DNA of 64,000 bases from Methylobacterium sp. J-076 (GCF_022829405.1 NZ_JAKSXW010000148.1:1-64000), one strand, 5' to 3'. Shown: positions 9,644 to 17,817, counted from the stretch's first letter. Notes: generated by a model from the sequence alone, not told the origin. Numbers and translations: made by a program.

Positions 9644-9934
9644 TTAGTCGAGATCAGCGATGGCCCATGCTGGAACAACGACGGGTCGCCCAACGCTGTA
9701 CTGAGATACAGCGCGATTGAGCTCCACTAGCACAAGCTCAGGCTTGTCAGCGTATTCCTCTCCGATCTCGGAAGGATCGATCACCGCGACAAGGCGATTG
9801 TCACCGTGGCCACTTACGTAGACCAGGCCATCTTGCCCTAGCTTCGTAGAGGCGATGGCAGACACCCTGAAGCCTGGCCCCTTGCCATTATTCACGGCCA
9901 TAAACGGATCGATTCTAGTATTTCTAATCGTCAT
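9644..9934 (-). CDS. p96: small polymerase-linked protein of unknown function, copy 1
   Basis: Acidic 96-aa protein starting MTIRNTRIDPFMAVNNG and ending VVVPAWAIADLD. I do not recognise the family. The start at 9934 is chosen because it has an AAGGA ribosome binding site and matches the start in copy 2; a longer in-frame start at 9955 lacks both. It is about 85% identical to the protein at 54401-54691 and always lies just upstream of polB with a terminator between. Possible roles such as ssDNA binding, priming or polymerase accessory are guesses from position only. Confidence 0.8.
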   Translation of the reverse strand: MTIRNTRIDPFMAVNNGKGPGFRVSAIASTKLGQDGLVYVSGHGDNRLVAVIDPSEIGEEYADKPELVLVELNRAVSQYSVGRPVVVPAWAIADLD

Positions 9935-10400
9935 GTTTGGTCCTTGCCAAAGCATCGGTTACGAAAACCGACGGGCAACAGACGAGATGAATTGCACAAC
10001 GCACTAAAGCGTCTAAGCAGTCCGCCTCGTGCAAATGCACGTCGGGCGCATTCGGGCTTTGACTGCAAGGAACATCGACTTGGGCTTAGACACAGCTTCG
10101 CCCCCGCCGATGCGCCGAAGCACATCAAATCGAAAACTATGCAGGACTAGGGTCCTGCTATAGATCATCGATTGCGGAGGCTCTACGACGGCACCTTACC
10201 CAAGTTGAACTTGAATAAATGCCCTCGATGCTGAGACACTGCTAACCCAAATGCACGCAAAGCCTAGGGCGAGCCCGAGGTGGGAGTCAACCCATCATTT
10301 AAATAAATTTGACCTCATGTACCTTAAGCTGCTTGTTTAGCGCAGCTCAAGCGCAGTCTTTATACAGACCATGCAGAATCAATAACTTAGGTCTGCTCGC
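9935..10400. other. Conserved non-coding region between p96 and the tRNA fragment, copy 1
   Basis: About 465 bp with no credible gene. A block at about 10019-10135 is much better conserved against the second module (54776-54892) than the flanks: stretches such as GTGCAAATGCACGTC, GCAAGGAACATCGACTTGGG and ACAGCTTCGCCCCCGCCGA are identical. It could hold the p96 promoter, an origin or a small RNA. ORFs across it exist on the plus strand in both copies but show no clean coding pattern. Confidence 0.5.
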
Positions 10401-10451
10401 GCTCAGATCATAATCCTTGTGTCGGGGGTTCAAATCCCTCCCTCGCTACCA
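10401..10451 (+). other. Attachment site: 3' half of a tRNA-Met(CAT)-like gene (left copy)
   Basis: From the anticodon loop (TCATAA at 10408) to the encoded CCA (10449-10451) the sequence folds as the 3' half of a tRNA: TCCTT anticodon-stem strand, T-arm GGGGG-TTCAAAT-CCCTC, acceptor strand CCTCGCT, discriminator A, CCA. There is no matching 5' half (no AGCGAGG upstream), so this is not a full tRNA. The 51-bp block repeats at 55160-55210. Tyrosine integrases often cross over in the anticodon loop, so this is the likely core att site and the junction of two tandem islands. Confidence 0.8.
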
Positions 10452-10461
10452 ACAATTCCTA

Positions 10462-10491
10462 AGCCCCGCCAAGCACTTAGCGGGGCTTTTT
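10462..10491 (+). terminator. Terminator after the left tRNA fragment
   Basis: An 8-bp stem AGCCCCGC (10462-10469) with GCGGGGCT (10480-10487), then five T. A related stem-loop follows the right tRNA fragment, so tRNA end plus terminator behaves as one unit. Confidence 0.75.
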
Positions 10492-10654
10492 GTTTGCCTT
10501 GCTCTCTGCGGGTTTCGGTTTTAAATCCTAGAGCAGCGCTAGCGCATTCCAAATATTGTCGTGCGGGCGTAACGGTTTGCTGGGGGCTCTGGGAACACCC
10601 TAGCGCACTTCTAGCGCAGTCAGCCGCACCGCAGTAACCAGACAGGGCCGCATC

Positions 10655-11977
10655 TTGAGCACCCCTGGCAACGACCGAGCCGAGCGCTACCAGCTGTTTC
10701 AGCGCGCGGGCAGCACCCGATGGCAGGTGCGCTTCAGCATCCGGGGCCAGGGCCAGTTCAAGCGATCCCTCGACACGGACGACCTCCAGGAGGCAGAGCG
10801 CCGAGCTGACGCCATCTGGTACGAGGCCACCTACCGCGCCAAGCAGGGGCTCACGGCCAAGGCACACACGTTCGAAAGCGTGGCCGAGGCGTACATCGCC
10901 CAGATCCTGCGCGAGGTTGAGCGGGATGAACGGCGTGCCGATCAGGGCAAGAGCGAGCCCGCCGTGATTCGCCGGTACTTCGTGGGTTTCTTCGGTGCGA
11001 AGCCCGTGGATGCGATGAGCGAAGCGGATATGGAGCGCTACGCGGAGTGGCGGCGCACCTACTGGACCGAGGGGCCGGGCAAACTCATCACGCACATCGA
11101 GTACGAGCGTGACGGCCATCGCCTGCGCCGACCAGTACGGCGATCCGCGCCCTCCCTGAGTCGCCAGCGCGGTGAGACCGTGGTGCTGCGCGCACTGCTG
11201 CGCTGGGCCTCGCGCCAGGGTTATCTCAAGACCCCGCCGGAGATCACGATCAAAGCCCGACGCTCGCCTGACAACCGGCGGCCCAGCTTCGAGCCCCATG
11301 AGTTCGCCCGGCTGGAGGCGGTCAGTCTCAGCCGCCTGGTGGACCCCATCATGGATGGCACGGGTGTCGAGGTCCGAGCCAGCGACCGGCGCAGTTGGCG
11401 CATCAAACGGCTGGACGACCACACCCGGCGCGATCGCACCGTGCTGCATGCGTACGTGATGATCGGCGCGTTCTCAGGCCTGCGCCCCACAGAGATGTAC
11501 AACCTCACTTGGGGCGACGTGCTGGGCTACCGCGCCGGCAGGGGCAAGAGCGCGGATCATCGGGACATCCGGCTGCAGGCACGGGGCAAGGGCAAGAGCG
11601 GCAAGGCCATTCCGCAGAAGGCGGCGATCCCGTGGTTTGACACCCTGTGGATGTTGTTTCAGCGCAGCATGGGTCGAGAGCCGGAAGACACGGACCCAGT
11701 GTTCGCGAGCGAGACGGGCAAACGAATCACCTCGGTCGCCAATGGCTTCACCGAGCTAGTGAAGGCAGCCGGTCTCGAGCGGGACCACAGGGGCATCAAG
11801 CGCACGCCCTACTCGCTGCGCCACTTCTACATCAGTGAGCAGCTGGCCAACGGCGCTGAAGTGCTCGACGTGGCCCGGAATTGCCGAACCTCGCTCGCCA
11901 TGATCGACAAGCACTACGGTCAGGTGCGGCTGGAGCGTGTGGTGGACCGGCTGCGCCCAGAGTGGACACGTGCCTGA
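10655..11977 (+). CDS. Tyrosine-type site-specific integrase of island B
   Basis: Recombinase of 440 aa, sited 203 bp inside the left tRNA att fragment, the classic position for an island integrase. It has an N-terminal arm-binding-like segment (residues ~10-60), a core-binding SAM-like domain (~65-200) and a C-terminal catalytic domain with Arg in SGLRPTEMYNLTW, the box II region TPYSLRHFYISEQ and the nucleophile Tyr in MIDKHYGQ. The usual late His/Trp position reads ARNCRTSLAMI, an unusual variant. The only plausible start is TTG at 10655. Several TAGCGCA repeats in the 120 bp before it are candidate arm sites that may also autoregulate it. Confidence 0.9.
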   Translation: MSTPGNDRAERYQLFQRAGSTRWQVRFSIRGQGQFKRSLDTDDLQEAERRADAIWYEATYRAKQGLTAKAHTFESVAEAYIAQILREVERDERRADQGKSEPAVIRRYFVGFFGAKPVDAMSEADMERYAEWRRTYWTEGPGKLITHIEYERDGHRLRRPVRRSAPSLSRQRGETVVLRALLRWASRQGYLKTPPEITIKARRSPDNRRPSFEPHEFARLEAVSLSRLVDPIMDGTGVEVRASDRRSWRIKRLDDHTRRDRTVLHAYVMIGAFSGLRPTEMYNLTWGDVLGYRAGRGKSADHRDIRLQARGKGKSGKAIPQKAAIPWFDTLWMLFQRSMGREPEDTDPVFASETGKRITSVANGFTELVKAAGLERDHRGIKRTPYSLRHFYISEQLANGAEVLDVARNCRTSLAMIDKHYGQVRLERVVDRLRPEWTRA

Positions 11978-12004
11978 AGCGGGTCCGCAGTTGACCCTCA
12001 GCGG

Positions 12005-12115
12005 ACCCTTGGAACGTCCGCTTGCAGGCTGTTGAGGTAGAGGCCAACGTCTGGGTCGGGTGGTTTTCAGCCTGTCCGCTTTCAAGCGATGGATGCGCCC
12101 AAACGGACGTTACGA
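12005..12115 (+). repeat. Dispersed intergenic repeat, near-full-length copy
   Basis: Starts GGAACGTCCGCTTGCAGGCT, continues through GGGTCGGGTGGTTTTCAGCC and TGTCCGCTTTC, and ends at AACGGACGTTACG. It is the best-preserved copy and lines up with 46370-46450 and 3596-3695. Confidence 0.65.
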
Positions 12116-12180
12116 TCACGTGTAATCACGGTCATCATCTATTACTACTCAGATGCGAATAAGTTAGAAATACCAGCCTA

Positions 12181-12543
12181 CTAAAATTTGGTATTTCCCC
12201 ATTGAGATCTGTATTTGATCGAGTGATTGGGTCGCAACTGCGCCGCTTCCCAGGCCAGTGCTTGCTTGATGAAGGCGCGCAGGGCGAACACGGCAAGGAA
12301 CATCAGGATCGCGTCCCAACTGCGCAACTCAATCGTTTTGAGCAAGGTCGCGGCCGTCTTAAACCCGAGGCCTGCTACGATGCCATCGGCCACGAACAGG
12401 CGTGCGCTCACGATACTGTGCCGGGTTCCGCGCCCGAGCGCGAGGTGCCAAAGGCCGCGCGTGCAGCCCGCAACGACGAGGAGACCACCGCCGAACTCGA
12501 TCAGAGTAGCGAGGCTCAAGATCCAGGGATCAAGGCTGCTCAC
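12181..12543 (-). CDS. DUF1622-like membrane protein (second of a pair)
   Basis: Small membrane protein of 120 aa with about three hydrophobic segments. Its centre (ARLFVADGIVAGLGFKTAAT and LRSWDAILMFLAVFALRAFI) follows the DUF1622 pattern and resembles the preceding gene product, pointing to a duplication. It starts at a GTG whose GTGA overlaps the TGA of the upstream gene, so the two are translationally coupled. It is last in the rhodopsin operon. Function is unknown; the context suggests a role in ion movement or membrane energy. Confidence 0.75.
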   Translation of the reverse strand: MSSLDPWILSLATLIEFGGGLLVVAGCTRGLWHLALGRGTRHSIVSARLFVADGIVAGLGFKTAATLLKTIELRSWDAILMFLAVFALRAFIKQALAWEAAQLRPNHSIKYRSQWGNTKF

Positions 12544-12938
12544 GGCGCCGTACCTTGATCCGATGTAGCTCTGGGCTCACCAGCCATAGCGCTTTGCGCT
12601 TCTGCTTTGTCGATCTCCTTTTGCAGGAAATAGTTCAGTAGCGTGCGGATCGCCGCGATGGCCGCAAGCTGGCCGATCTCCGACCAGGTCGGCGCCACGG
12701 CCGTGCGCAGGATGTCGGCACCGAGTTCGAACTCCAACGCTACGGCGAGCCAGCGTCCGAGCCTCAGGCGTACCTCTTCCTTGGCAGCCTGCGGATCAGA
12801 ATGCCGCCCAATGCCCGGCAGGAACAGGAGCAGGGCGCCTATGGTCGCCTCAACGGTGGCGAGACCGATAATCAGCGCGGCAGCCGCCTCCGTGCCGGTA
12901 GCGAGCCAGAGCGTCAGTGCTTTGATGTACACTTCCAA
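12540..12938 (-). CDS. DUF1622 family membrane protein
   Basis: Membrane protein of about 132 aa. The run RLGRWLAVALEFELGADILR then APTWSEIGQLAAIAAIRT and LNYFLQKE is the characteristic DUF1622 core. Two or three membrane helices are evident. The start is TTG at 12938 behind an AGGAGCGGAG ribosome binding site; a GTG two codons later is an alternative. It lies 15 bp after the CaCA exchanger and overlaps the next gene by 4 bp. The family has no established function that I know of. Confidence 0.85.
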   Translation of the reverse strand: MEVYIKALTLWLATGTEAAAALIIGLATVEATIGALLLFLPGIGRHSDPQAAKEEVRLRLGRWLAVALEFELGADILRTAVAPTWSEIGQLAAIAAIRTLLNYFLQKEIDKAEAQSAMAGEPRATSDQGTAP

Positions 12939-12953
12939 GCGCTCCGCTCCTGA

Positions 12954-14033
12954 TCAAGGTCCGGGTGCCAACGCGATGGCGAAGAGGCCTGCGATGCCGA
13001 TCGCGTAGAGGATGAGGACGGCGAGCGAGTCGATGCCCATGCCCAACACGCGCCGCTGCGGGCGAAAGATCAGCCCGGCGATGTAGGCGCAGGTGAGGAG
13101 CACACCGAGGCCAGCGAGGTAGACATCGGTATCTTGCGCCTGCGGCAGCGCGGGGCGACCGGAGATCACCGTCGCTACGAGGAAGAGCACCGGCAGGAAG
13201 GCGTTGCCGCCAAAGATGTCGCTGATCGCGAGTTTGTCGTCGCCGAGCCGCATTGAAGCGAGGCCGGTCGAGAGTTCCGGCAGCGATGTTGCTGCCGCCA
13301 GCACGGTCGCGCCGAACAGGACGCCGCTCATCCCGATCCGGTCAGCGATGGCATCGCCACTGATCTCAAGGGCCACGCCACAGACCAGAGTGGCCAGGGC
13401 TGCGAGCATAAAGAGGGTTGCCGCGCGCACCGTCGTGACGCCCTTAACCCCAGCCTCCTGCGACTTACGTGTCCGGCTGTGGCCCTGCGGCCGGCTCTGC
13501 GCTTCCGCTGCCGAGTTGCCAGCGTGCCAGGGCAGGTCGCTGCGCGACCGCCCGATCAACCAGATGCCGAGCATCCAAACGAGTGCAATCGCGAGACCGC
13601 CCGGCGCCACATGCGCCACGATCAGGCTCTCGGGTAGGCGGCTGGCCATGATGGCCAGGATCAGCACTGCCACGACCAGGGTGCCTTCGAGCGCCAGCGA
13701 GAGGCTTGCGGCTCGGTAGGTCAGGGGTCGTCGGCCTCGCCCGCTGAACGCGTCGAGGGCCACGAGCACCAACGTTTGCACGCCGATGCCGCCGAGTAGG
13801 TTGCCGATAGCGATGCTTAGATTGCCGCGCCAGGCAGCACTTACCGTAATGGCGATCTCGGGCAGGTTGGTGGCGATGGCGAGCAGGATCAGTCCGCCAA
13901 GCGCCTCTCCGAGCCCAAGGCGGGTGGCGAGCACGTCTGTGGTGTCGAAGAGTTTGATGCCGGCATACCAGATGATGCTCGCCGCACCCGCAAAGAACGC
14001 AAGCAGCATCGGCAGCGACCAGGAAGAAAGCAT
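12954..14033 (-). CDS. Sodium/calcium exchanger (CaCA) family cation:H+ antiporter
   Basis: Integral membrane antiporter of 359 aa with about ten helices in two homologous halves. The alpha-repeat motifs are plain: LAIATNLPEIAITVSAAWRG with GNLLGG in the first half, and LAAATSLPELSTGLASMRLG with DIFGGNAF in the second. These acidic residues bind the cation in the CaCA superfamily. A charged loop (~175-200) separates the halves. The ATG at 14033 is chosen because AAGGA precedes it at good spacing; an in-frame GTG lies at 14057. It follows Blh and rhodopsin in one operon, suggesting that the proton gradient made by the rhodopsin drives cation export. The ion is not determinable. Confidence 0.88.
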   Translation of the reverse strand: MLSSWSLPMLLAFFAGAASIIWYAGIKLFDTTDVLATRLGLGEALGGLILLAIATNLPEIAITVSAAWRGNLSIAIGNLLGGIGVQTLVLVALDAFSGRGRRPLTYRAASLSLALEGTLVVAVLILAIMASRLPESLIVAHVAPGGLAIALVWMLGIWLIGRSRSDLPWHAGNSAAEAQSRPQGHSRTRKSQEAGVKGVTTVRAATLFMLAALATLVCGVALEISGDAIADRIGMSGVLFGATVLAAATSLPELSTGLASMRLGDDKLAISDIFGGNAFLPVLFLVATVISGRPALPQAQDTDVYLAGLGVLLTCAYIAGLIFRPQRRVLGMGIDSLAVLILYAIGIAGLFAIALAPGP

Positions 14034-14135
14034 CGTGGCGTCCTTGGTGTGGGTCACTCCGAGTCGCCCTTCAGGCCGCTCGTGTGCCTCGTGTCGTCAC
14101 GACCCGGACGGGTTCGGCGCTGCGTCCAAAATTGC

Positions 14136-15044
14136 CTAATGCTGTCCGGTGGCTTTGGCCCGCTCATGCCGGGTGAGCCACGCATCAAACAGCATGTGCG
14201 GCAGGGTCAAGGCCGCGAGAAGCTGGAGCGTGACGCAGACCAGACGTACCGTTGGCTCACCGGGCGTAACGAACCAGAGTGCTGCCCCAATCAACACCGT
14301 GAGGATTGTAGTCGGCAGCGCCCTCCACCATGCGGAAGCTGGGCCTCGCACCCGGGGCGCGCGCGTGGGATGATCAATGAGCGCGGACGTGTGCGCTGGG
14401 GCATGCACCACGACAAAGTAGAGAGCGAAAGCTACGAGGGGCGGCAGCATGGCGAAGCCGATGCCCGCGGCGAAAGGGACGATCAGGGAGCGCACCTGCC
14501 CGAGGAAAAGAGTACGAGCCGCCCAAGCGATCACAATTGGCAGCCATAGCAGGCCCGCCCAAACCAACCAGTGCGGTGGGGTATTGAACAGCACGCCTGA
14601 GATGGCCGTCAGCACCTCAGCCGTAGCGGCGGGTTGCAAGAGGACCGGCAGGGCCACCGGCAGTCCCCCCAAGGCTAGAGCCGGTAGGCCGCCGCTGCCG
14701 GTCTCCTCGGTTCCGAAGTGCCATACGGACAGCAGCAGGAAGCCGCTCAGGGTGGCCTCAGGAGCGAGCCGCCACCCTACGAGCACGACGGCAACCAGGG
14801 CAAGATAGGGAACGGCAAACAGCGGGAACCACGCCCAACCCACGCGATGCTGCAGCAAGGTGCGGCCGATCTCGACGTCGAGCGCACCGTGCGGCACGCC
14901 GAGCACGATGATCAGGGCGACCGCGCAGACCCATTGCTTCTGCCACGGGAACGTAAGGCTCATGGCGAGAACGGGTAGTGCAAACAGCAGCGGTGCTACG
15001 GCGACGGGCGGAAGGAGACGCATCGTTCCGCCCATCGACGGCAT
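14136..15044 (-). CDS. blh: Brp/Blh-family beta-carotene 15,15'-dioxygenase (retinal synthesis)
   Basis: Membrane enzyme of 302 aa that cleaves beta-carotene to retinal, the rhodopsin chromophore. It shows about eight hydrophobic segments and the family His residues in VPHGALDVEIGR, WHFGTEE, HAPAHTSAL and LPHMLFDAW, which are expected to bind iron. Its ATG overlaps the rhodopsin stop (TGATG), so the two are coupled, as expected for a self-sufficient rhodopsin cassette. Genes for beta-carotene itself are not in the window and must be supplied by the host, which in pigmented methylobacteria is plausible. Confidence 0.93.
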   Translation of the reverse strand: MPSMGGTMRLLPPVAVAPLLFALPVLAMSLTFPWQKQWVCAVALIIVLGVPHGALDVEIGRTLLQHRVGWAWFPLFAVPYLALVAVVLVGWRLAPEATLSGFLLLSVWHFGTEETGSGGLPALALGGLPVALPVLLQPAATAEVLTAISGVLFNTPPHWLVWAGLLWLPIVIAWAARTLFLGQVRSLIVPFAAGIGFAMLPPLVAFALYFVVVHAPAHTSALIDHPTRAPRVRGPASAWWRALPTTILTVLIGAALWFVTPGEPTVRLVCVTLQLLAALTLPHMLFDAWLTRHERAKATGQH

Positions 15045-15808
15045 CAAGCGGTTCTACGCATGGCGACGGCGTCTGGGCGATCCTCTGCCAGATCCCGCTC
15101 CGTGGCCTTGGTGTCCGACATCACCGACATGTAGCCGTAGATCACCTTGGCGATGACATCGAGGATCGCGATAACCAGCACGCTGACGGCATCGCTGACG
15201 ATGTTGAGGCCGTCAGGCGCGACTGCGAGGATGACCGGGTAGACCAACCAAACGACGGACAAGATCGTGGCGTTGCGCTTGTAGGTTGCCTGCACGTCAT
15301 CGCGCTCGAGGGCGTTGGCCTCCATCTGGGGCTTCCAGATCGCGTAGTACACGCCGAGGAAGGCGACGCAGGAGACGATGAACCACGTCCACTTGGTCCA
15401 GCCCAGCTCCGAGGCACCGAAGGCGAAGGCCGTGACGATCATCATCACGTCGGCCAGCACCGCGCCGACAATCGCGCCATGGCGCTTGGGCAGATGCCGC
15501 ATGGCGGTGAAGCCCAGCGAGACGAGTAATAGGGGCGTCGTGAAGGTCCAATCGATGTAGCGGGCGAAGTAGAACACCCGCATCGAGGTGTTCGCCCCTG
15601 CAGCGACGGCTTCGTTGGTGGGCAGCATCACCAAGCCTTGGCCAGTTGCCATAGCGAGGTAGGAGCAGGCTGCAATGATCGGGACGATGCCGTGAAGAAC
15701 GGTGTGGAGCCCCTCGGACGACGTACGGCGCTTGCCGGTCGCAAGGATGAGCAGACCACCAGCCAGCATAATCAAGGCGGTGGCCCATAGAATGGGATTT
15801 GAACTCAT
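15044..15808 (-). CDS. Microbial rhodopsin, putative light-driven proton pump with D-T-S motif
   Basis: Seven-helix retinal protein of 254 aa. The retinal lysine is Lys221 in LDVIAKVIYG, with the counter-ion partner Asp217. Helix C reads ARYIDWTFTTPLLLVS: Arg83, Asp86 (proton acceptor) and Thr90, with Ser97 at the donor position where proteorhodopsin has Glu and bacteriorhodopsin Asp. The residue at the proteorhodopsin 105 position is Leu94, which predicts green absorption. Acceptor Asp plus Thr argue for an outward proton pump; lack of an acidic donor predicts slower reprotonation or an alternative donor. It is the first gene of the operon with Blh, the CaCA exchanger and two DUF1622 genes. 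Confidence 0.95.
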   Translation of the reverse strand: MSSNPILWATALIMLAGGLLILATGKRRTSSEGLHTVLHGIVPIIAACSYLAMATGQGLVMLPTNEAVAAGANTSMRVFYFARYIDWTFTTPLLLVSLGFTAMRHLPKRHGAIVGAVLADVMMIVTAFAFGASELGWTKWTWFIVSCVAFLGVYYAIWKPQMEANALERDDVQATYKRNATILSVVWLVYPVILAVAPDGLNIVSDAVSVLVIAILDVIAKVIYGYMSVMSDTKATERDLAEDRPDAVAMRRTA

Positions 15809-16333
15809 ATCGCCCTCGCAGCGTGCGGCGTGTGCCGCACCATGCGCCGGGATTTATCCTACGACGAAGATAAAGATAGCCGGGTCTAATAAATAAAAAC
15901 GATCGGGCGCGGAACTTGATCAATTAGCATAAAAGATCAAAATATTCCCGCAAAACCAATCAAAAGATAATACGGCCATAACGATTTATGATTTCATACC
16001 GATTGTTTGTTGTTCCCGTATCTGACCGCGCGCTCAAGCTCGAATGCCTGCCTAGCTTCATCACCTAATGAGGCGCCGACCGCTGCGAGCAATCTCACGC
16101 TGGGCTCCGCCTCGCGCGCGCCCTCTCGCGCGGTGGGGTTGCTCTCTGGTCAATTTTGGTCGAACAACACCGTCTGGCTCAACGTCCGCTCTCGGGCATC
16201 GCGTTGGGGATCTGGAACGACAGGGTCGGGTCGGATCCGGAACGTCCGCTTCCGGGTAGGCGGCCTAATTATGTTGTTCGTGCAGATCCAAGGCGGCAGC
16301 CACGATTTGCATCAGAAAAAGCGCAGTCCAAGA
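15809..16333. other. AT-richer intergenic region upstream of the rhodopsin operon, with repeat
   Basis: About 525 bp with no gene. The AT-rich part (15880-15990) should hold the rhodopsin operon promoter. A repeat copy with GGGTCGGGTCGGATCCGGAA then CGTCCGCTTCCGGG is at 16215-16258. Confidence 0.5.
16215..16258 (+). repeat. Dispersed intergenic repeat, short copy
   Basis: Carries the GGAACGTCCGCTTCCGGG core preceded by GGGTCGGGTCGG, about 75 bp from the end of the small tyrosine recombinase gene. Confidence 0.55.
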
Positions 16334-16903
16334 TTAAAGTATCTCCACAGCCGCTCGCATCATCTCGTCGTTGACATCGATGTATCTTTGTGTGGTGGAG
16401 AGATGCCGATGCCCAGCGAGCATCATGATTGCCTTGGGTGAGATCCCAGCATGAGCCAACCGCGTGATGAACCAACGGCGACCACTGTGGCTCGAGCCAC
16501 CATCCAGGCCGGCCTGATCGTACCAACCCCGCATCAGCTGACACAGCGTGTTCGCGCTGAAGGCCGTGCGCTTCTGAGTGACCAGCACGGGGAGCCTCAG
16601 GTCAGGAGCGACGGACAGGCTGGCACGGAACTGCTCGATCTCGCGACGCAGGCGCGCGTTCATGAACACCACACGCGCGTGACCACCTTTCGTCGCAGCC
16701 GCGCTCAGTCGGAGCTGCTCACGTACCCTCCCTTCGCCGTCGAGGAGATCGATCCATTGGAGCGACGCGATTTCGCCGACGCGTAGGCCCGCCAGGTAGC
16801 TGATCATCAGCACAGCTCGGTTCCGAGCGCCATGTCTCCCCTGTCCTACCACTGCTACCAGCCGCTTGAACTCCGCTTCCGTGGGCACGCACGCCTGCTT
16901 CAT
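16334..16903 (-). CDS. Small tyrosine recombinase (catalytic domain only)
   Basis: Recombinase of 189 aa, about the size of an isolated catalytic domain. Catalytic Arg is in AGLRVGEIASLQW, box II in SSHSGRRWFITRLAHAG (a His-x-x-Arg pattern), His in LAGHRHLSTTQ and the nucleophile in RYIDVNDEM. It lacks the N-terminal core-binding domain of XerC/D and phage integrases. It may act with a partner, or recombine small targets like the short standalone recombinases common in alphaproteobacteria. No nearby genes suggest a specific job. It sits between the rhodopsin operon and the DUF2958 gene. Confidence 0.88.
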   Translation of the reverse strand: MKQACVPTEAEFKRLVAVVGQGRHGARNRAVLMISYLAGLRVGEIASLQWIDLLDGEGRVREQLRLSAAATKGGHARVVFMNARLRREIEQFRASLSVAPDLRLPVLVTQKRTAFSANTLCQLMRGWYDQAGLDGGSSHSGRRWFITRLAHAGISPKAIMMLAGHRHLSTTQRYIDVNDEMMRAAVEIL

Positions 16904-17115
16904 CAGAACCTCACACTTTGCGCTGTTTGCAGCAAAAGATGATGTTTCCAGACGCGCTTGAGGGCGAGTGCTTTGTGGATCTCAGCTAAATCAACGACTT
17001 AGCGCAGAACATCACAAAATGTAGCTTTTATGATGTTCAAGATTGAAGCTCGCGGTCGGTGATTTGCTCGCCCTCGGACTCGCGCGGCTGCACGCTCCTA
17101 GCCTCACACGCGAGG

Positions 17116-17493
17116 ATGCCCATGCTGCCCCTGATCGACGCTGCAACGCGCGAGCTGCTCCTGACCAATGGACAAGATCGAGAGCGCGACCACTATCCGG
17201 TGCTCAAGCTGTTTAATCCCACGGGCCCGGCCACCTGGCTGATCTGCGCGATGGACCCCAATGGGGACACCCTGTACGGGCTGTGCGACCTCGGCTTCGG
17301 CGAGCCCGAGCTGGGTTACGTGAGCTTGGAGGAGCTCAAGGAGGTCAGTGCTGGCCTCGTGATCGGGCTGGAACGCGATCTCTCCTTCCGGGCCACGCTC
17401 CCCATCTCAGCCTACGTACGGGCGGCGCGAGCCGCGGGTCGGATCGTGGAGCTTGGCCGACCAACAACCAACATCTCGGGCAACCGACGTTGA
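17116..17493 (+). CDS. DUF2958 domain protein
   Basis: Protein of about 125 aa matching the DUF2958 pattern: LLTNGQ near the N terminus, HYPVLKLFNPTGPATWLICA, then LYGLCDLGFGEPELGYVSLE. This family is frequent on plasmids and integrative elements of alphaproteobacteria but has no assigned biochemical role. The ATG at 17116 (or 17122) follows a CGAGGA ribosome binding site; the upstream in-frame start at 17059 does not. It is a marker of mobile DNA rather than of a pathway. Confidence 0.8.
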   Translation: MPMLPLIDAATRELLLTNGQDRERDHYPVLKLFNPTGPATWLICAMDPNGDTLYGLCDLGFGEPELGYVSLEELKEVSAGLVIGLERDLSFRATLPISAYVRAARAAGRIVELGRPTTNISGNRR

Positions 17494-17817
17494 ACCCACC
17501 GAAGCGCGGTCGGTAGACGAGACGTTCGCCGCGTTCGGCGGTGCGTGGACCATGTCACGCCCTCAGAAGAACAAGCGGATTCTGGACGGCTCCGTATGCC
17601 TGGCCAATCCGGACCCTGTCATTCCAATTGCCTGACATGGTGCTCAGAAGCGGACGTTGAGCTTGACCGCTCTGGATGACTGAGATTGGCCGAAAGCGGC
17701 ATAGCTGCTTCGGGGGAATTATGCGGAGAAGCTGACCTGGGCACGTCCAGACTGGTCTGTCCCCCCGGTCGTGCCGTCGCCAATCGCAGCCCTCGCCGTC
17801 CGTGTGAGGCCGCCGCC
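17494..17817. other. Intergenic region
   Basis: No gene is seen. At 17646-17700 there is a decayed dispersed-repeat copy in reverse orientation (AAGCGGACGTTG, GACCGCTCTGG, AAAGCGGC). The end of the Mrp operon lies just beyond. Confidence 0.45.

Larger units (their letters stand above)
1..10451. mobile_element. Island A: right end of a second element (partial)
   Basis: The right end has the same order as island B (polB, p96, conserved region, TAGCGCA sites, tRNA 3' half). Its integrase and left att site would lie left of base 1. Whether the receptor, regulator, catalase and kinase genes belong to it or to an earlier insertion cannot be decided. Confidence 0.5.
10338..10619 (+). repeat. TAGCGCA repeats flanking the tRNA fragment (putative integrase arm sites)
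   Basis: TAGCGCA occurs at 10338, 10540, 10601 and 10612, with AAGCGCA at 10349. Two lie left of the tRNA-like core and three lie between the core and the integrase gene. The same heptamer occurs twice left of the right-hand core (55097 and 55108). Short direct repeats on both sides of a core next to an integrase gene are what arm-type binding sites look like; binding is inference. Confidence 0.6.

Noticed and set aside
9944..10150. Plus-strand ORF conserved in both modules (also near 54780-54911)
   Set aside because: Substitutions between copies do not favour synonymous sites clearly in any one frame; kept only as a conserved non-coding block.
10376..10451. Full tRNA gene at the left att
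   Set aside because: Only the 3' half folds; the 5' acceptor strand AGCGAGG and a D-arm are absent upstream. The same holds at 55135-55210.
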